Below, one piece after another: positions 14,216 to 22,756 of a stretch of 64,000 nucleotides of DNA. Source of the stretch: Pseudoalteromonas rubra (GTDB taxonomy: Bacteria; Pseudomonadota; Gammaproteobacteria; Enterobacterales; Alteromonadaceae); NCBI RefSeq assembly GCF_001482385.1, contig NZ_CP013611.1, forward strand, positions 3,041,001-3,105,000, given 5' to 3'. The notes below the pieces were generated by a model. The model saw only the letters and a list, made by a program, of their open reading frames with translations, searched no databases and was not told where the DNA came from. The number at the start of each line of letters is the position of its first letter. The stretch's first letter is position 1. The position numbers and the translations under genes were made by a program.

Positions 14216-15009
14216 TGATGCAGACGGATATGCCTTTCACGGTTTATGGAGAGCAGTTTGACAGTCGATTGTTGATAGGCTCAGCACTTTATCCCTCGCC
14301 GGAAGTGATGCAGCAAAGTTTGCTGGCTTCTCAGGCACAAATCGTGACAGTTTCTTTACGGCGACAAAATTCTGTGTCTGCCGGGGATGATTTCTGGCAA
14401 TTGATCAAGGATACTGGCTTGCGGGTATTACCCAATACCGCCGGGTGTCACAGTGTTAAAGAAGTGGTGACACTGGCGCAAATGTGTCGCGAAGTGTTTG
14501 CCACTGACTGGATAAAGTTGGAACTCATCGGGGATGAATACAATTTACAGCCAGATCCGATTGCGTTGCTCGAAGCAACCGAGATTTTAATAAAACAAGG
14601 GTTTAAAGTGCTGCCCTACTGCACCGATGACTTAGTGGTGTGTCAGCGCCTGGCGGATCTGGGCTGCGAAGTCCTGATGCCCTGGGGTGCCCCCATAGGT
14701 ACTGGTAAAGGCTTACTCAATCCCTATAATTTGCAAACCATTCGAGAGCGTTTGCCTAATCATACCCTGATTGTCGATGCAGGGCTGGGCTTACCATCTC
14801 ATGCCGTTCAAGCGTTGGAGCTGGGTTATGACGCGGTGTTGTTAAATTCGGCCATTGCGGGTGCCGGGTGTCCGGTGACTATGGCCAGCGCTTTTCATCA
14901 CGCGGTGGTTGCCGGGCGTGCTGCCTATGTGGCGCAGGCGATGCCTGAGAAAGAGGTGGCGGCGCCTTCTACCCCAACTATGGGTATGCCTTTTTGGCAT
15001 CAGAATTAA
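14215..15009 (+). CDS. thiG: Thiazole synthase
   Basis: A (beta/alpha)8 enzyme of about 264 residues that combines deoxyxylulose phosphate, iminoacetate and ThiS-thiocarboxylate into the thiazole phosphate. Hallmarks are [35 protein letters not shown] with the Schiff-base lysine, [16 protein letters not shown] and [11 protein letters not shown]. Start choice is between ATG at 14215, ATG at 14218 and GTG at 14212; the G-rich AGGGGGGG that encodes the end of thiS serves as ribosome site, and 14215 overlaps the thiS stop by one base. Confidence 0.95.
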   Translation: MMQTDMPFTVYGEQFDSRLLIGSALYPSPEVMQQSLLASQAQIVTVSLRRQNSVSAGDDFWQLIKDTGLRVLPNTAGCHSVKEVVTLAQMCREVFATDWIKLELIGDEYNLQPDPIALLEATEILIKQGFKVLPYCTDDLVVCQRLADLGCEVLMPWGAPIGTGKGLLNPYNLQTIRERLPNHTLIVDAGLGLPSHAVQALELGYDAVLLNSAIAGAGCPVTMASAFHHAVVAGRAAYVAQAMPEKEVAAPSTPTMGMPFWHQN

Positions 15010-15011
15010 AC

Positions 15012-15064
15012 ACACGTTTACGTGTCGTGAAGATTGTGTGGCGCATCGCACTTTATCATGCGCC
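15012..15064 (+). promoter_or_regulatory. Paired hairpins in the thiG-thiDE gap
   Basis: ACACG-ttta-CGTGT (15012-15025) and GGCGCAT with ATGCGCC (15040-15046 and 15058-15064) are perfect stems in the only sizeable gap (84 bp) inside the thi operon. Neither has a T tract, so a simple terminator is unlikely; mRNA stabilisation or processing is possible. Confidence 0.4.
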
Positions 15065-15093
15065 CATGTTCAACAGAATAAGTAGGAGTAATT

Positions 15094-16614
15094 GTGGCTG
15101 AACTGGTATGGACCATTGCAGGGTCGGACTCGGGTGGGGGAGCAGGCATACAGGCTGATGTGAAAGCTATGCACAGTTTTGGTGTGCAAACCTGCACGGC
15201 CGTAACCGCACTGACGGCGCAAAATAGCCTCGCGGTAGAGGAAATTAACGCGGTGTCCAGTGAAGTGCTGGAATCTCAGTTACTGGCGCTTGAAGCTGAT
15301 TTAAAAGCGACTGTGATTAAGATTGGCATGCTGGCTAATAGTACGCAGATCCAGTTGGTTGCAGAGCACCTGGCACAGTACAAAAGCCGCTGGGAAAGGC
15401 CGCCTGTGGTGGTCTTTGATCCTGTTGCGATTGCATCCAGTGGCGATGCGCTGACCGAAGAAGATACCCTGGACGCGCTGAAAAAGTATCTCTTGCCGCT
15501 GGTTGACGTGATCACGCCCAATACGCAGGAAACACAGGTACTGACCGGGGTTTATCTAATTGGCCCAGACGCAGTCAGAGACGCTGCCCTTAAACTGAGG
15601 GATCTGGGGGTGAAATCGGTGATTATTAAAGGTGGTCACTGGGATTACCCTAACGGTTACTGTATCGATTATTGCTGGAGCGAAGGCGAAGAGTATTGGC
15701 TTGGCAATGAGGCGATACAAACACCACACAGTCATGGCACTGGTTGTAGCTTTGCATCTTCTGTCGCCGCGTGTCTGGCGAAAGGCTACCCTATCAAAGA
15801 TGCCTTTATTCTGGCCAAAGCCTATATCAATCAGGGGTTGAAAGTGGCACAGCGATTTGGTGAGGGCAGGGGGCCACTGGCCCATGCTGGATTCCCTGAG
15901 CAGATCAGCGATTTTCCACAGGTCATAGAAGCGGGCAGTTGGCTGGGCGATGAGCTGGAGTTTGCGGTTAGCGAAGAGTTTAACTTTGCTGCGGGTTTTG
16001 CGCCGGTGGGAGAAGAGTTGGGGCTCTATGCCGTTGTTGATTCTGTAGACTGGGTGGAAAAGTGTCTGGCTGAGGGCGTGAGAACGGTGCAACTCAGAAT
16101 TAAGCAGGCTGACAAGGCTACGCTGGAAGAAGACATCCAGTGTGCTATCACCCTGGGGGAAAAGTATCAGGGCCGGGTCTTTATAAACGACTACTGGGAA
16201 CTGGCTATTCGTCATGGGGCTTATGGTGTCCATCTTGGTCAGGAAGATTTGGATTCGGCTAATCTGGTTGCCATTCAGCAGGCGGGGCTGCGTCTTGGGG
16301 TATCAACACATGGCTTTTACGAAATGCTGCGTGCCCATAACTACCGGCCCAGTTATCTGGCGTTTGGGGCGATATACCCGACTACGACCAAAGACATGAC
16401 AGGTCAGATCCAGGGGCTGGAGAAACTCAGGCATTTTGTGCCCCTGATGCGTGAGACTTACCCCACGGTAGCTATTGGGGGGATCGACCTGACTCGTGCT
16501 CATCAGGTCGCTGCAACGGGTGTCGGGAGTGTTGCTGTGGTGCGTGCCATTACCGAGGCCAGTGACCACAGGCAAGCGATTGTTGACCTTAAGCGGGCCA
16601 CTGGCGAATCATGA
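15094..16614 (+). CDS. thiDE: Fused HMP-phosphate kinase / thiamine-phosphate synthase
   Basis: A 506-residue bifunctional protein. Residues 1 to about 265 are ThiD, which phosphorylates the pyrimidine twice (IAGSDSGGGAGIQADVKAM at the start; TPHSHGTGCSFASSVAA near residues 209-225). Residues about 305-500 are ThiE, which joins pyrimidine diphosphate and thiazole phosphate (VQLRIKQAD, FINDYWELA, GVHLGQEDL, GAIYPTTTKD, VAIGGID). The start is GTG at 15094 after TAGGAG. The fusion guarantees both late enzymes in one polypeptide; the linker around 265-305 is unremarkable. It overlaps thiF by 4 bp. Confidence 0.95.
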   Translation: MAELVWTIAGSDSGGGAGIQADVKAMHSFGVQTCTAVTALTAQNSLAVEEINAVSSEVLESQLLALEADLKATVIKIGMLANSTQIQLVAEHLAQYKSRWERPPVVVFDPVAIASSGDALTEEDTLDALKKYLLPLVDVITPNTQETQVLTGVYLIGPDAVRDAALKLRDLGVKSVIIKGGHWDYPNGYCIDYCWSEGEEYWLGNEAIQTPHSHGTGCSFASSVAACLAKGYPIKDAFILAKAYINQGLKVAQRFGEGRGPLAHAGFPEQISDFPQVIEAGSWLGDELEFAVSEEFNFAAGFAPVGEELGLYAVVDSVDWVEKCLAEGVRTVQLRIKQADKATLEEDIQCAITLGEKYQGRVFINDYWELAIRHGAYGVHLGQEDLDSANLVAIQQAGLRLGVSTHGFYEMLRAHNYRPSYLAFGAIYPTTTKDMTGQIQGLEKLRHFVPLMRETYPTVAIGGIDLTRAHQVAATGVGSVAVVRAITEASDHRQAIVDLKRATGES

Positions 16615-17363
16615 GTACAGAACTCAGTGACAAAGAGCGGTTGAGGTACAGCCGCCATTTACTGCTCAATGCAGTATCTGAAGCTGGCCAGATGCGGCTC
16701 AAAGCGGCCCGGGTGGCCGTAATTGGGTGTGGTGGCCTGGGAAGCCCTGCGCTGTTTTACTTAGCGGCAAGCGGTGTTGGCCAGTTGACCTTTTGTGATG
16801 ATGATGCAGTTGAGTTGTCGAATTTACAAAGGCAGATTTTGTATAAGATCAATCATATTGGCCAGTCAAAAGCAAAAGCAGCAGGGAAAGTCTTAGCGAG
16901 TTTGAATAACCAAATATCACTTATTCCACTGTCATTAAAACTCGACACGAGCAACATAGACACGGTGCTGCAAGACAGTGACTGGATCCTTGATTGCAGC
17001 GATAACTTCGCCACGCGCTACTTGCTGAATCAGTATTGTCTGCGTGAACGCAAAGTACTTATCTCTGGCGCAGCGCTGGGCACTCAGGGACAGTTTATAT
17101 CTTTTGACTTCAGAACATCGTCTCCTTGCTATCATTGCGTCTTCCCTGAGTCGCCAGCGTCTACTGAATTAAATTGTCAAAATGCCGGGGTCGTCAGTCC
17201 TTTACTTGGCATGATTGGCTCTATGCAGGCGATGAAAGCGGTCAGTTTGATTGTCTCTGGTGTACCAGACAAGGCGAGTGAGATGATAGTGGTTGATGCG
17301 TTAAGCTTGCAGCAGAGACAATTTACATTGGAAAGAGATCCTGCCTGTACAGTGTGCTGCTAA
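16611..17363 (+). CDS. thiF: ThiS adenylyltransferase
   Basis: A 250-residue E1-like enzyme of the ThiF/MoeB/HesA family that adenylates the C-terminal glycine of ThiS. AVIGCGGLGSPALFYLA is the nucleotide-binding loop, ELSNLQRQILY and DCSDNFATRY are conserved catalytic segments, and zinc ligands are found in CYHC and CTVC. Context after thiS and thiG makes ThiF far more likely than MoeB. It is the last gene of the thi operon; 57 bp later begins a small gene for a GG-motif peptide, which is a coincidence worth noting because E1-like proteins also occur in peptide modification clusters. Confidence 0.92.
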   Translation: MSTELSDKERLRYSRHLLLNAVSEAGQMRLKAARVAVIGCGGLGSPALFYLAASGVGQLTFCDDDAVELSNLQRQILYKINHIGQSKAKAAGKVLASLNNQISLIPLSLKLDTSNIDTVLQDSDWILDCSDNFATRYLLNQYCLRERKVLISGAALGTQGQFISFDFRTSSPCYHCVFPESPASTELNCQNAGVVSPLLGMIGSMQAMKAVSLIVSGVPDKASEMIVVDALSLQQRQFTLERDPACTVCC

Positions 17364-17420
17364 TCCTGTCATGTTAATGTGTTTTCGTATTGTTGATTTA
17401 TTCATCAATAAGGAAACATT

Positions 17421-17594
17421 ATGAAAATCACACTCTCTAAAAAAAACCTCAAACAATTAAGCTCGCAAAGACGTGAGATAAATCTGCAGGAAACCCCTAA
17501 AGTGGCTGGTGGAGTTTCAGTACTTGCGCCTTGCCATACAGGTCCTGCAGGTTCGTGCGTCTGGTCTGTGTGTACACTGATTGGGTGCCCGTAA
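17421..17594 (+). CDS. Putative double-glycine leader, Cys-rich secreted peptide (RiPP/bacteriocin-like precursor)
   Basis: A 57-codon gene with a clear ribosome site (AAGGA, 6 bases before ATG). The product starts MKITLSKKNLKQLSSQRREI, a basic helical leader, and reaches a double-glycine site VAGG at residues 28-31. The 26-residue remainder (VSVLAPCHTGPAGSCVWSVC then TLIGCP) has Cys at 38, 46, 51 and 56 with Ser/Thr at 33, 40, 45, 49 and 52. This is the layout of peptides cut and exported by C39-peptidase ABC transporters. Four Cys could form disulfides or thioether rings. No modifying enzyme or exporter is adjacent, so export and modification would have to act in trans. A hairpin terminator follows. 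The function is inferred from sequence pattern only. Confidence 0.65.
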   Translation: MKITLSKKNLKQLSSQRREINLQETPKVAGGVSVLAPCHTGPAGSCVWSVCTLIGCP

Positions 17595-17621
17595 CGCTCA
17601 TCGAAGCACCCATATCATATT

Positions 17622-17650
17622 AAAAAGCCCGCATGCGCGGGCTGTTTTAG
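17622..17650. terminator. Bidirectional terminator between the small peptide gene and psd
   Basis: AGCCCGC (17626-17632) pairs with GCGGGCT (17637-17643) around ATGC. TAAAAA precedes and GTTTTAG follows, so it can serve both convergent genes; the minus-strand T tract is the better one. Confidence 0.8.
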
Positions 17651-17668
17651 TGTCTTATCTGGGTGGGT

Positions 17669-18535
17669 TTATTCACGAATGGTCGCGAATGGCGTGCCCA
17701 TGCGGGTAACGGTTTCTGGTAACTGGTTTGCCAGGAAGTCGGCTTTATCTTCTCCCCAGGCCAGGATCACAGTTGAGCCCAGCTTAAAGCGGCCCATTTC
17801 GTCGCCTTTTTTCAGCTTAATGGCGTTGTCACCTTCGGCCGGGTAATCCCAGCTGAAGACGTCTTTGCCTGCGGGTGGGGTCACAGTACCAGCCCAGATG
17901 GTTTCAATGCTGGCTACTATGGTTGCGCCCACCAATACCATGGCAAGGGGACCGATTTCAGTGTCGAAAATAGCCACAACGCGCTCGTTACGTGCAAACA
18001 GGTTCGGGACGTTTTGTGCCGTCAAAGGGTTAACTGAGAACAGGTCGCCAGGCACGTAGATCATCTTTTTCAGTGTACCATCAAGGGGCATATGAATACG
18101 GTGATAGTCTTTGGGTGCCAGGTAAATCGTGGCAAATTTACCACCCAGATACGGCGCTACGTCTGACTCTTTGCCACCCAACAGGGTTTGCAGGCTGTAG
18201 TCATGGCCTTTGGCCTGAATGATCTGACCATCTACGACATCGCCCAGCTGGCTGATGGCGCCGTCAACCGGGTGTGCCACGATGCTGGCTTCCTCAGCAA
18301 GCGGACGGATCCCCGGCTTCAGCGGGCGGGTAAAGAATTCATTAAAGGTCTTGTAGTGAGCTGGATCTTCATGCAGCGCTTCACTCATGTCTATCTTGTA
18401 TTGTTTGATAAACAGTTTAATTAAGGTGGTTGTCAGTGCACCCGCTTCGGCTGCTGCCAGTTTTCCCACCAAACGTGATACGGCATGTTTGGGTAAAGCA
18501 TATTGCAGGGCAATTTTTAGTTTATCCAAGTTCAC
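17669..18535 (-). CDS. psd: Phosphatidylserine decarboxylase proenzyme
   Basis: A 288-residue membrane-associated enzyme converting phosphatidylserine to phosphatidylethanolamine. The C-terminal LGST motif in [11 protein letters not shown] is the self-cleavage site that makes the pyruvoyl group. [34 protein letters not shown] and [20 protein letters not shown] are family segments. The start is taken as GTG at 18535 ([16 protein letters not shown]), which has AGGA upstream and matches the usual length; longer in-frame alternatives run into rsgA. It lies 34 bp after rsgA, a conserved gammaproteobacterial pairing. Confidence 0.94.
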   Translation of the reverse strand: MNLDKLKIALQYALPKHAVSRLVGKLAAAEAGALTTTLIKLFIKQYKIDMSEALHEDPAHYKTFNEFFTRPLKPGIRPLAEEASIVAHPVDGAISQLGDVVDGQIIQAKGHDYSLQTLLGGKESDVAPYLGGKFATIYLAPKDYHRIHMPLDGTLKKMIYVPGDLFSVNPLTAQNVPNLFARNERVVAIFDTEIGPLAMVLVGATIVASIETIWAGTVTPPAGKDVFSWDYPAEGDNAIKLKKGDEMGRFKLGSTVILAWGEDKADFLANQLPETVTRMGTPFATIRE

Positions 18536-18569
18536 TTTTATTATTCCTGAAAAAATTTTGAAGATAGTA

Positions 18570-19622
18570 TCAAACTCTTGGCGCGCGCGCACCTGCGCGG
18601 CCATCTGCCATTGACTCCAGAATGCGGTGATAGCTGTCGAAGCGCAGTTCGCTTATTTTGCCTTCGTCAACCGCTTCCAGGATCAGACAACCAGGATCGT
18701 TGAGGTGTTTGCAGTCTCGAAAACGGCAGCCACCGATAAACTCACGGAACTCTTTAAAGCACCAGGTCACGCGCTCTACTTCGAGATGCCACAGACCAAA
18801 CTCACGGATCCCCGGGCTGTCTATCAGGTTACCGCCACTGGGTAAGTGATGCAGTTTTGAGACGGTTGTGGTGTGCTGGCCCAGGCCACTGTTTTCGGAC
18901 ACTTCCTGGGTCAGGATGGCTGCATCAGGCAGTACCGTATTGACCAGTGTTGACTTCCCGACCCCAGACTGACCAACGAAGATATTATTCTTTTCTGTCA
19001 GCAGGGCTTTGAGCTCATCGATCCCTTCGCCAGTCTTGTTACTGACCAGTAAGACGCGGTAACCTAAGTCGCGATAGATATCCAAGACTTCATCGACATA
19101 GTCGAGGCCTTCGTCATCGAGCAGGTCAACCTTGTTGAGTAACAGAATTGGTTCAATCCCCATGTCTTCACAGGCGACCAGGTAACGGTCAATGATCTGT
19201 GGGGTAAATTCAGGCACCACGGCGGACACCATTAAAATCTGATCTATGTTGGCTGCCACCACCTTAACACCATCATAAAAATCCGGACGGGTCAGCTGAG
19301 AGCGTCGAGGCTCGACGGCTTCTATGACGCCGGCCAAATCGCCTTCGCTCACTTTGGCGCGACGGAAAATCACTTCGTCACCACACACTAAACTGGTGAC
19401 GGTACGGCGGATATTGCAGCGTAGCACGTCGCCATTTTCGCACTCGACATCGGCATGTTGCCCAAAGCGACTGATCACTACGGCGGGTTCTGTGGGGCCC
19501 AGGTTGTCTGTTTGCCAGCTTACCTGAGTGTCGGATTGTTGTTTCGCTTTATGCAAGCGTTTTTGATGATTGGCACTGATCCGTCTGGATTGGCCCTTAC
19601 TGAGTTTTTTGCGTTTTGCCAT
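18570..19622 (-). CDS. rsgA: Ribosome small subunit biogenesis GTPase RsgA
   Basis: A 350-residue circularly permuted GTPase that checks late 30S maturation. The order of motifs is G4 (NKVD, 163-166), G1 (GQSGVGKST, 217-225), G3 (DSPG, 268-271), preceded by an OB fold (about 45-105) and followed by a zinc-binding tail with Cys299, Cys304, His306 and Cys312 ([14 protein letters not shown]). The N-terminus is strongly basic, as expected for a ribosome-binding protein. It is divergent from orn, as in many relatives. Confidence 0.95.
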   Translation of the reverse strand: MAKRKKLSKGQSRRISANHQKRLHKAKQQSDTQVSWQTDNLGPTEPAVVISRFGQHADVECENGDVLRCNIRRTVTSLVCGDEVIFRRAKVSEGDLAGVIEAVEPRRSQLTRPDFYDGVKVVAANIDQILMVSAVVPEFTPQIIDRYLVACEDMGIEPILLLNKVDLLDDEGLDYVDEVLDIYRDLGYRVLLVSNKTGEGIDELKALLTEKNNIFVGQSGVGKSTLVNTVLPDAAILTQEVSENSGLGQHTTTVSKLHHLPSGGNLIDSPGIREFGLWHLEVERVTWCFKEFREFIGGCRFRDCKHLNDPGCLILEAVDEGKISELRFDSYHRILESMADGRAGARAPRV

Positions 19623-19795
19623 ATCTAATAAACTCGCGACACGATTTATTGCTATCGAGTGGTATACAGGCCAATCATGGACTATAACTCAATAAATTGC
19701 CCCGCTTTGTAAAAAAAAGCTTTTGGTCGAGTGATGAAGCTAATATGATATATCTAATTGCATTGGATCTAAAGGAAAGTACCGTTAGGTAGTGT

Positions 19796-20341
19796 ATGTC
19801 TTTTCATGAATCAAACCTGATCTGGCTCGACTTAGAAATGACGGGTCTGGAACCTAAAACAGATAGGATCCTCGAAATTGCCACTGTGATCACAGACTGT
19901 GATCTTAACGTACTGGCTGAGGGACCTGTAATTGCTATCCATCAAAGTGATGAATTACTTGATAATATGGATGAATGGTGTACAAACCAGCATGGCCGCT
20001 CAGGTCTGACTGCGCGTTGTAAGGCCAGTTCTCATTCTGAATCTGATGCAATCAAACAAACCTTGGACTTCCTGAAGCAATGGGTGCCGCCGGGCAAATC
20101 GCCTATGTGTGGTAATTCGATTGGTCAGGACCGTCGTTTCCTCAATAAATACATGCCAGAGCTGGAAGAATACTTCCACTACCGCAACCTGGACGTTAGC
20201 ACGATTAAAGAGCTGGCACGTCGCTGGAAGCCTGAGCTGTTAAACGGGATCCACAAAAAGAGTTCTCACCTGGCTCTGGACGACATTAAAGACTCCATTA
20301 TGGAGTTGAAGGTCTATCAGCAAAAATTCTTCAATCTTTAA
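19796..20341 (+). CDS. orn: Oligoribonuclease
   Basis: A 181-residue DEDDh 3'-5' exoribonuclease that degrades RNA dinucleotides and very short oligos, including pGp[12 protein letters not shown] supplies the first Asp and Glu, [19 protein letters not shown] the middle Asp, and [14 protein letters not shown] the final His and Asp. Length is normal. The 173-bp gap to the divergent rsgA gene should hold both promoters. A tRNA-Gly cluster starts 96 bp downstream with its own promoter. Confidence 0.96.
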   Translation: MSFHESNLIWLDLEMTGLEPKTDRILEIATVITDCDLNVLAEGPVIAIHQSDELLDNMDEWCTNQHGRSGLTARCKASSHSESDAIKQTLDFLKQWVPPGKSPMCGNSIGQDRRFLNKYMPELEEYFHYRNLDVSTIKELARRWKPELLNGIHKKSSHLALDDIKDSIMELKVYQQKFFNL

Positions 20342-20360
20342 AAAATTTAGAAAAAGTACT

Positions 20361-20388
20361 TGCAATGCTTTTTCTATCTTGTAGAATC
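20361..20388 (+). promoter_or_regulatory. Sigma-70 promoter of the tRNA-Gly cluster
   Basis: TTGCAA (20361-20366), a 16-bp spacer and TAGAAT (20383-20388), then a GC-rich discriminator CCTGCCCCGC. Such discriminators are typical of stringently controlled stable RNA promoters. Confidence 0.6.
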
Positions 20389-20437
20389 CTGCCCCGCTCA
20401 AGACGGCAAAGCTTATTTGTCTCTGGGGTATTATGAA

Positions 20438-20513
20438 GCGGCACTAGCTCAGCTGGTAGAGCGCGACCTTGCCAAGGTCGAGGTCACGAGTTCGAACCTC
20501 GTGTGCCGCTCCA
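20438..20513 (+). tRNA. tRNA-Gly (GCC), copy 1
   Basis: A 76-nt cloverleaf: acceptor GCGGCAC with GTGCCGC, anticodon arm CGACC-TTGCCAA-GGTCG with anticodon GCC, T arm with GTTCGAA, encoded CCA. It is the first of four identical copies. Confidence 0.97.
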
Positions 20514-20562
20514 ATCTACAATCAGTTTACTCAACTGACTAAAAAAGAGCACTTATTGTGAT

Positions 20563-20641
20563 GCGGCACTAGCTCAGCTGCTAAAACGTTAGACGCGACC
20601 TCAAGGTTGCGCCCAGCGGGAAACTAAGAGCTACATTGGAA
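20563..20641 (+). pseudogene. Broken tRNA-Gly copy A
   Basis: It begins with the exact first 18 bases of the tRNA-Gly gene, then CTAAAACGTTAGAC replaces part of the D arm, followed by a short GCGACCT match and loss of the T arm and acceptor 3' strand. The upstream spacer is the same as between intact copies, so it arose within the array. Confidence 0.75.
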
Positions 20642-20642
20642 T

Positions 20643-20703
20643 GCGGCACTGGCTCTGCTGCTAAAACGTTAGACGCGACCCGTCGCGCACCAGCGCTTTA
20701 ATA
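20643..20703 (+). pseudogene. Broken tRNA-Gly copy B
   Basis: GCGGCACTGGCTCTGCTG matches the tRNA-Gly start with two changes, then carries the same CTAAAACGTTAGACGCGACC segment as copy A before diverging. The shared insert shows copies A and B descend from one damaged unit. Confidence 0.7.
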
Positions 20704-20719
20704 TTCCATAACTTATGAA

Positions 20720-20795
20720 GCGGCACTAGCTCAGCTGGTAGAGCGCGACCTTGCCAAGGTCGAGGTCACGAGTTCGAACCTCGTGTGCCGCTCCA
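20720..20795 (+). tRNA. tRNA-Gly (GCC), copy 2
   Basis: Identical in sequence to copy 1, including CCA. The downstream spacer nearly repeats the one after copy 1. Confidence 0.97.
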
Positions 20796-20844
20796 ATCTA
20801 TAATCAGTTTACTCAACTGACTAAAAAAGAGTACTTATAGTGAT

Positions 20845-20920
20845 GCGGCACTAGCTCAGCTGGTAGAGCGCGACCTTGCCAAGGTCGAGGTCACGAGTTC
20901 GAACCTCGTGTGCCGCTCCA
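20845..20920 (+). tRNA. tRNA-Gly (GCC), copy 3
   Basis: Identical in sequence to copy 1. The unit-to-unit distance from copy 2 is 125 bp. Confidence 0.97.
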
Positions 20921-20990
20921 ATTTACGATCAGTTTACTCAACTGACTGAATAACGAGTTTGTATGGTATTATATTTCCATACCCTGTGAT

Positions 20991-21066
20991 GCGGCACTAG
21001 CTCAGCTGGTAGAGCGCGACCTTGCCAAGGTCGAGGTCACGAGTTCGAACCTCGTGTGCCGCTCCA
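20991..21066 (+). tRNA. tRNA-Gly (GCC), copy 4
   Basis: Identical in sequence to copy 1. The preceding spacer starts like the others (CAGTTTACTCAACTGACT) but is extended. The 216 bp from here to rpsF holds the rpsF leader and no gene. Confidence 0.97.
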
Positions 21067-21221
21067 ACTTCCTCCTGTCTCTTTATACTCAATACTCATA
21101 TTTTTTCACTCCGACTCACGCAACTTTAAATATTATTCCACCAATTTTCAGCGATAAACTGATTGCTTATTTTTAGCGCGACACGTAAAATACGCGCTCT
21201 TTCGGCCTAACTAACTTTAGT

Positions 21222-21260
21222 TCCTTGCCTTACCCCGACTGGCCGAAACGGGACAAGGCT
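21222..21260 (+). promoter_or_regulatory. Hairpin leader of rpsF, possible S6:S18 autoregulatory site
   Basis: CCTTG (21223-21227) pairs with CAAGG (21254-21258), and inside it CCCG pairs with CGGG around a CCG-containing loop (ACTGGCCGAAA). Leaders of rpsF operons in many bacteria carry a two-stem element with a conserved CCG bound by the S6:S18 complex. The match is by pattern only. Confidence 0.45.
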
Positions 21261-21282
21261 ATATTAACCGTAAGGAATATCC

Positions 21283-21624
21283 ATGCGTCATTACGAAATC
21301 GTATTCATGGTTCACCCAGACCAAAGTGAGCAAGTACCTGGTATGATCGAGCGTTATACTGGTGCCATCACAGAAGCTGGCGGTAAAATCCACCGCCTAG
21401 AAGACTGGGGCCGTCGTCAACTGGCTTACCCAATCGAAAAGCTTCACAAAGCACACTATGTTCTGTTGAACGTTGAAGCACCTACTGAAGTAATCAGCGA
21501 GCTTGAAACTTCTTTCCGCTACAACGATGCAGTGCTTCGTAACCTGGTTATGCGTACTAAGAACGCTGTAACTGAAGCGTCTCCTCTTGCTAAAGAAGAG
21601 AAAAAAGAAGCAGCAACTGCTTAA
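21283..21624 (+). CDS. rpsF: Small ribosomal subunit protein S6
   Basis: A 113-residue S6, which binds S18 and the central domain of 16S rRNA in the 30S platform. [40 protein letters not shown] and [14 protein letters not shown] are family signatures. The acidic/basic C-terminal tail ([10 protein letters not shown]) is variable; in E. coli it is glutamylated by RimK. First gene of the conserved rpsF-priB-rpsR-rplI operon, with TAAGGA before the ATG. Confidence 0.97.
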   Translation: MRHYEIVFMVHPDQSEQVPGMIERYTGAITEAGGKIHRLEDWGRRQLAYPIEKLHKAHYVLLNVEAPTEVISELETSFRYNDAVLRNLVMRTKNAVTEASPLAKEEKKEAATA

Positions 21625-21657
21625 TCGTTATTGATTCGGAATTGACCTGGTAGTTTG

Positions 21658-21984
21658 GTGAGCACTCAGTCTGAACTGTATACAAACCAGCTGGTATTAT
21701 CTGGCACGGTCTGTAAGCCACCTAAGTACAGTCAAAGCCCCGCCGGCATCGCGCATTGTATTTTTGTTTTAGAACATAAATCGATGCAGATAGAAGCTGA
21801 CCTAAATCGTAACAGTTATGTACGTATTCAGGTGGTTGCCAGCGGACAGCAGTTCCGGACTCAACTAGAGCATTTATACGTTGGGCAGACCTTACAGGTA
21901 CGCGGTTTTTTAAACCGACACGAAAGTCGCAGTGGCTTGAGTCAACTTGTATTACATGCACAACATATTGAAAGAATTAATTGA
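21658..21984 (+). CDS. priB: Primosomal replication protein N
   Basis: A 108-residue single-domain OB-fold protein related to SSB, part of the PriA-PriB-DnaT system that reloads DnaB at stalled forks. TNQLVLSGTVCKPPKYSQSP and LVLHAQHIERIN match PriB ends. The start is read as GTG at 21658; the preceding TTG at 21655 is less likely. Position between rpsF and rpsR is the usual gammaproteobacterial arrangement and supports the call despite low conservation of PriB. Confidence 0.9.
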   Translation: MSTQSELYTNQLVLSGTVCKPPKYSQSPAGIAHCIFVLEHKSMQIEADLNRNSYVRIQVVASGQQFRTQLEHLYVGQTLQVRGFLNRHESRSGLSQLVLHAQHIERIN

Positions 21985-21996
21985 GGAAATTTACTC

Positions 21997-22224
21997 ATGG
22001 CACGTTATTTCAGACGTCGTAAGTTCTGCCGTTTCAAAGCGGAAGGCGTACAACAAATCGATTACAAAGATCTGGCTACTCTTAAAAACTATGTAACTGA
22101 AAGTGGCAAAATCGTACCTAGCCGTATCACAGGTACTAGCGCTAAATACCAGCGTCAGCTAGCAACTGCTATCAAGCGTGCTCGCTACCTAGCCCTTCTT
22201 CCGTACACTGACTTACATAAGTAA
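21997..22224 (+). CDS. rpsR: Small ribosomal subunit protein S18
   Basis: A 75-residue basic protein of the 30S platform, partner of S6. [20 protein letters not shown] and the [24 protein letters not shown] end are diagnostic. TGAGGAAA lies upstream of the ATG, 12 bp after the priB stop. Confidence 0.97.
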   Translation: MARYFRRRKFCRFKAEGVQQIDYKDLATLKNYVTESGKIVPSRITGTSAKYQRQLATAIKRARYLALLPYTDLHK

Positions 22225-22259
22225 GCAGCTGATTAACAGTTTTTAAAAGGTGTAGAGAC

Positions 22260-22712
22260 ATGCAAGTTATTCTACTAGACAAGATCGCAAACCTAGGTGG
22301 CCTAGGTGACCAGGTTTCAGTTAAATCTGGTTTCGCACGTAACTTCCTTTTCCCTAAGGGCAAGGCAGTTCCTGCAACTAAAGCTAACATCGAAACTTTC
22401 GAAGCACGTCGTGCTGAGCTTGAAGCGAAAATCGCTGAAGAGCTAACTGCTGCACAAGCGCGCGCTGAAAAACTAGAAGCACTTGCTGAAGTGACTCTGG
22501 TTTCTAAAGCGGGTGACGAAGGTAAGCTATTCGGTTCTATCGGTACTCGCGATATCGCCGACGCTATCACCGCAGTAGGTCTTGAAGTTGCTAAGTCAGA
22601 AGTTCGTCTGCCTACCGGTACTATCCGTGAGACAGGTGAGTTCGACGTAACTATCCAGCTTCACACTGACGTGACAACAGCTATCAAAGTAATCGTGATC
22701 GCTGAAGCTTAA
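22260..22712 (+). CDS. rplI: Large ribosomal subunit protein L9
   Basis: A 150-residue L9 with an N-terminal rRNA-binding domain ([37 protein letters not shown]), a long central helix rich in Ala/Glu (about 40-75) and a C-terminal domain ([30 protein letters not shown]). Last gene of the rpsF operon; a GC hairpin follows 14 bp downstream. In relatives dnaB often follows L9; here a 6-kb pilin/sigma block lies between them. Confidence 0.97.
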   Translation: MQVILLDKIANLGGLGDQVSVKSGFARNFLFPKGKAVPATKANIETFEARRAELEAKIAEELTAAQARAEKLEALAEVTLVSKAGDEGKLFGSIGTRDIADAITAVGLEVAKSEVRLPTGTIRETGEFDVTIQLHTDVTTAIKVIVIAEA

Positions 22713-22726
22713 TTTTATTAAGCACC

Positions 22727-22756
22727 AACCGCGCGCATCTGTGCGCGGTTGTATTC
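22727..22756 (+). terminator. Probable terminator after rplI
   Basis: AACCGCGC (22727-22734) pairs with GCGCGGTT (22743-22750). The following GTATTCCC is a weak T tract, so efficiency may be modest. Confidence 0.55.

Noticed and set aside
16611..17363. ThiF as a dedicated modifier of the nearby GG-motif peptide
   Set aside because: Its place after thiS, thiG and thiDE with 4-bp overlap explains it fully as the ThiS activating enzyme; a terminator-free 57-bp gap alone is not evidence of a peptide cluster.
20438..21066. CRISPR-like array
   Set aside because: The repeated units are 76-nt tRNA genes with near-identical spacers; CRISPR spacers would be unique and about 30-40 bp, and no cas genes are present.
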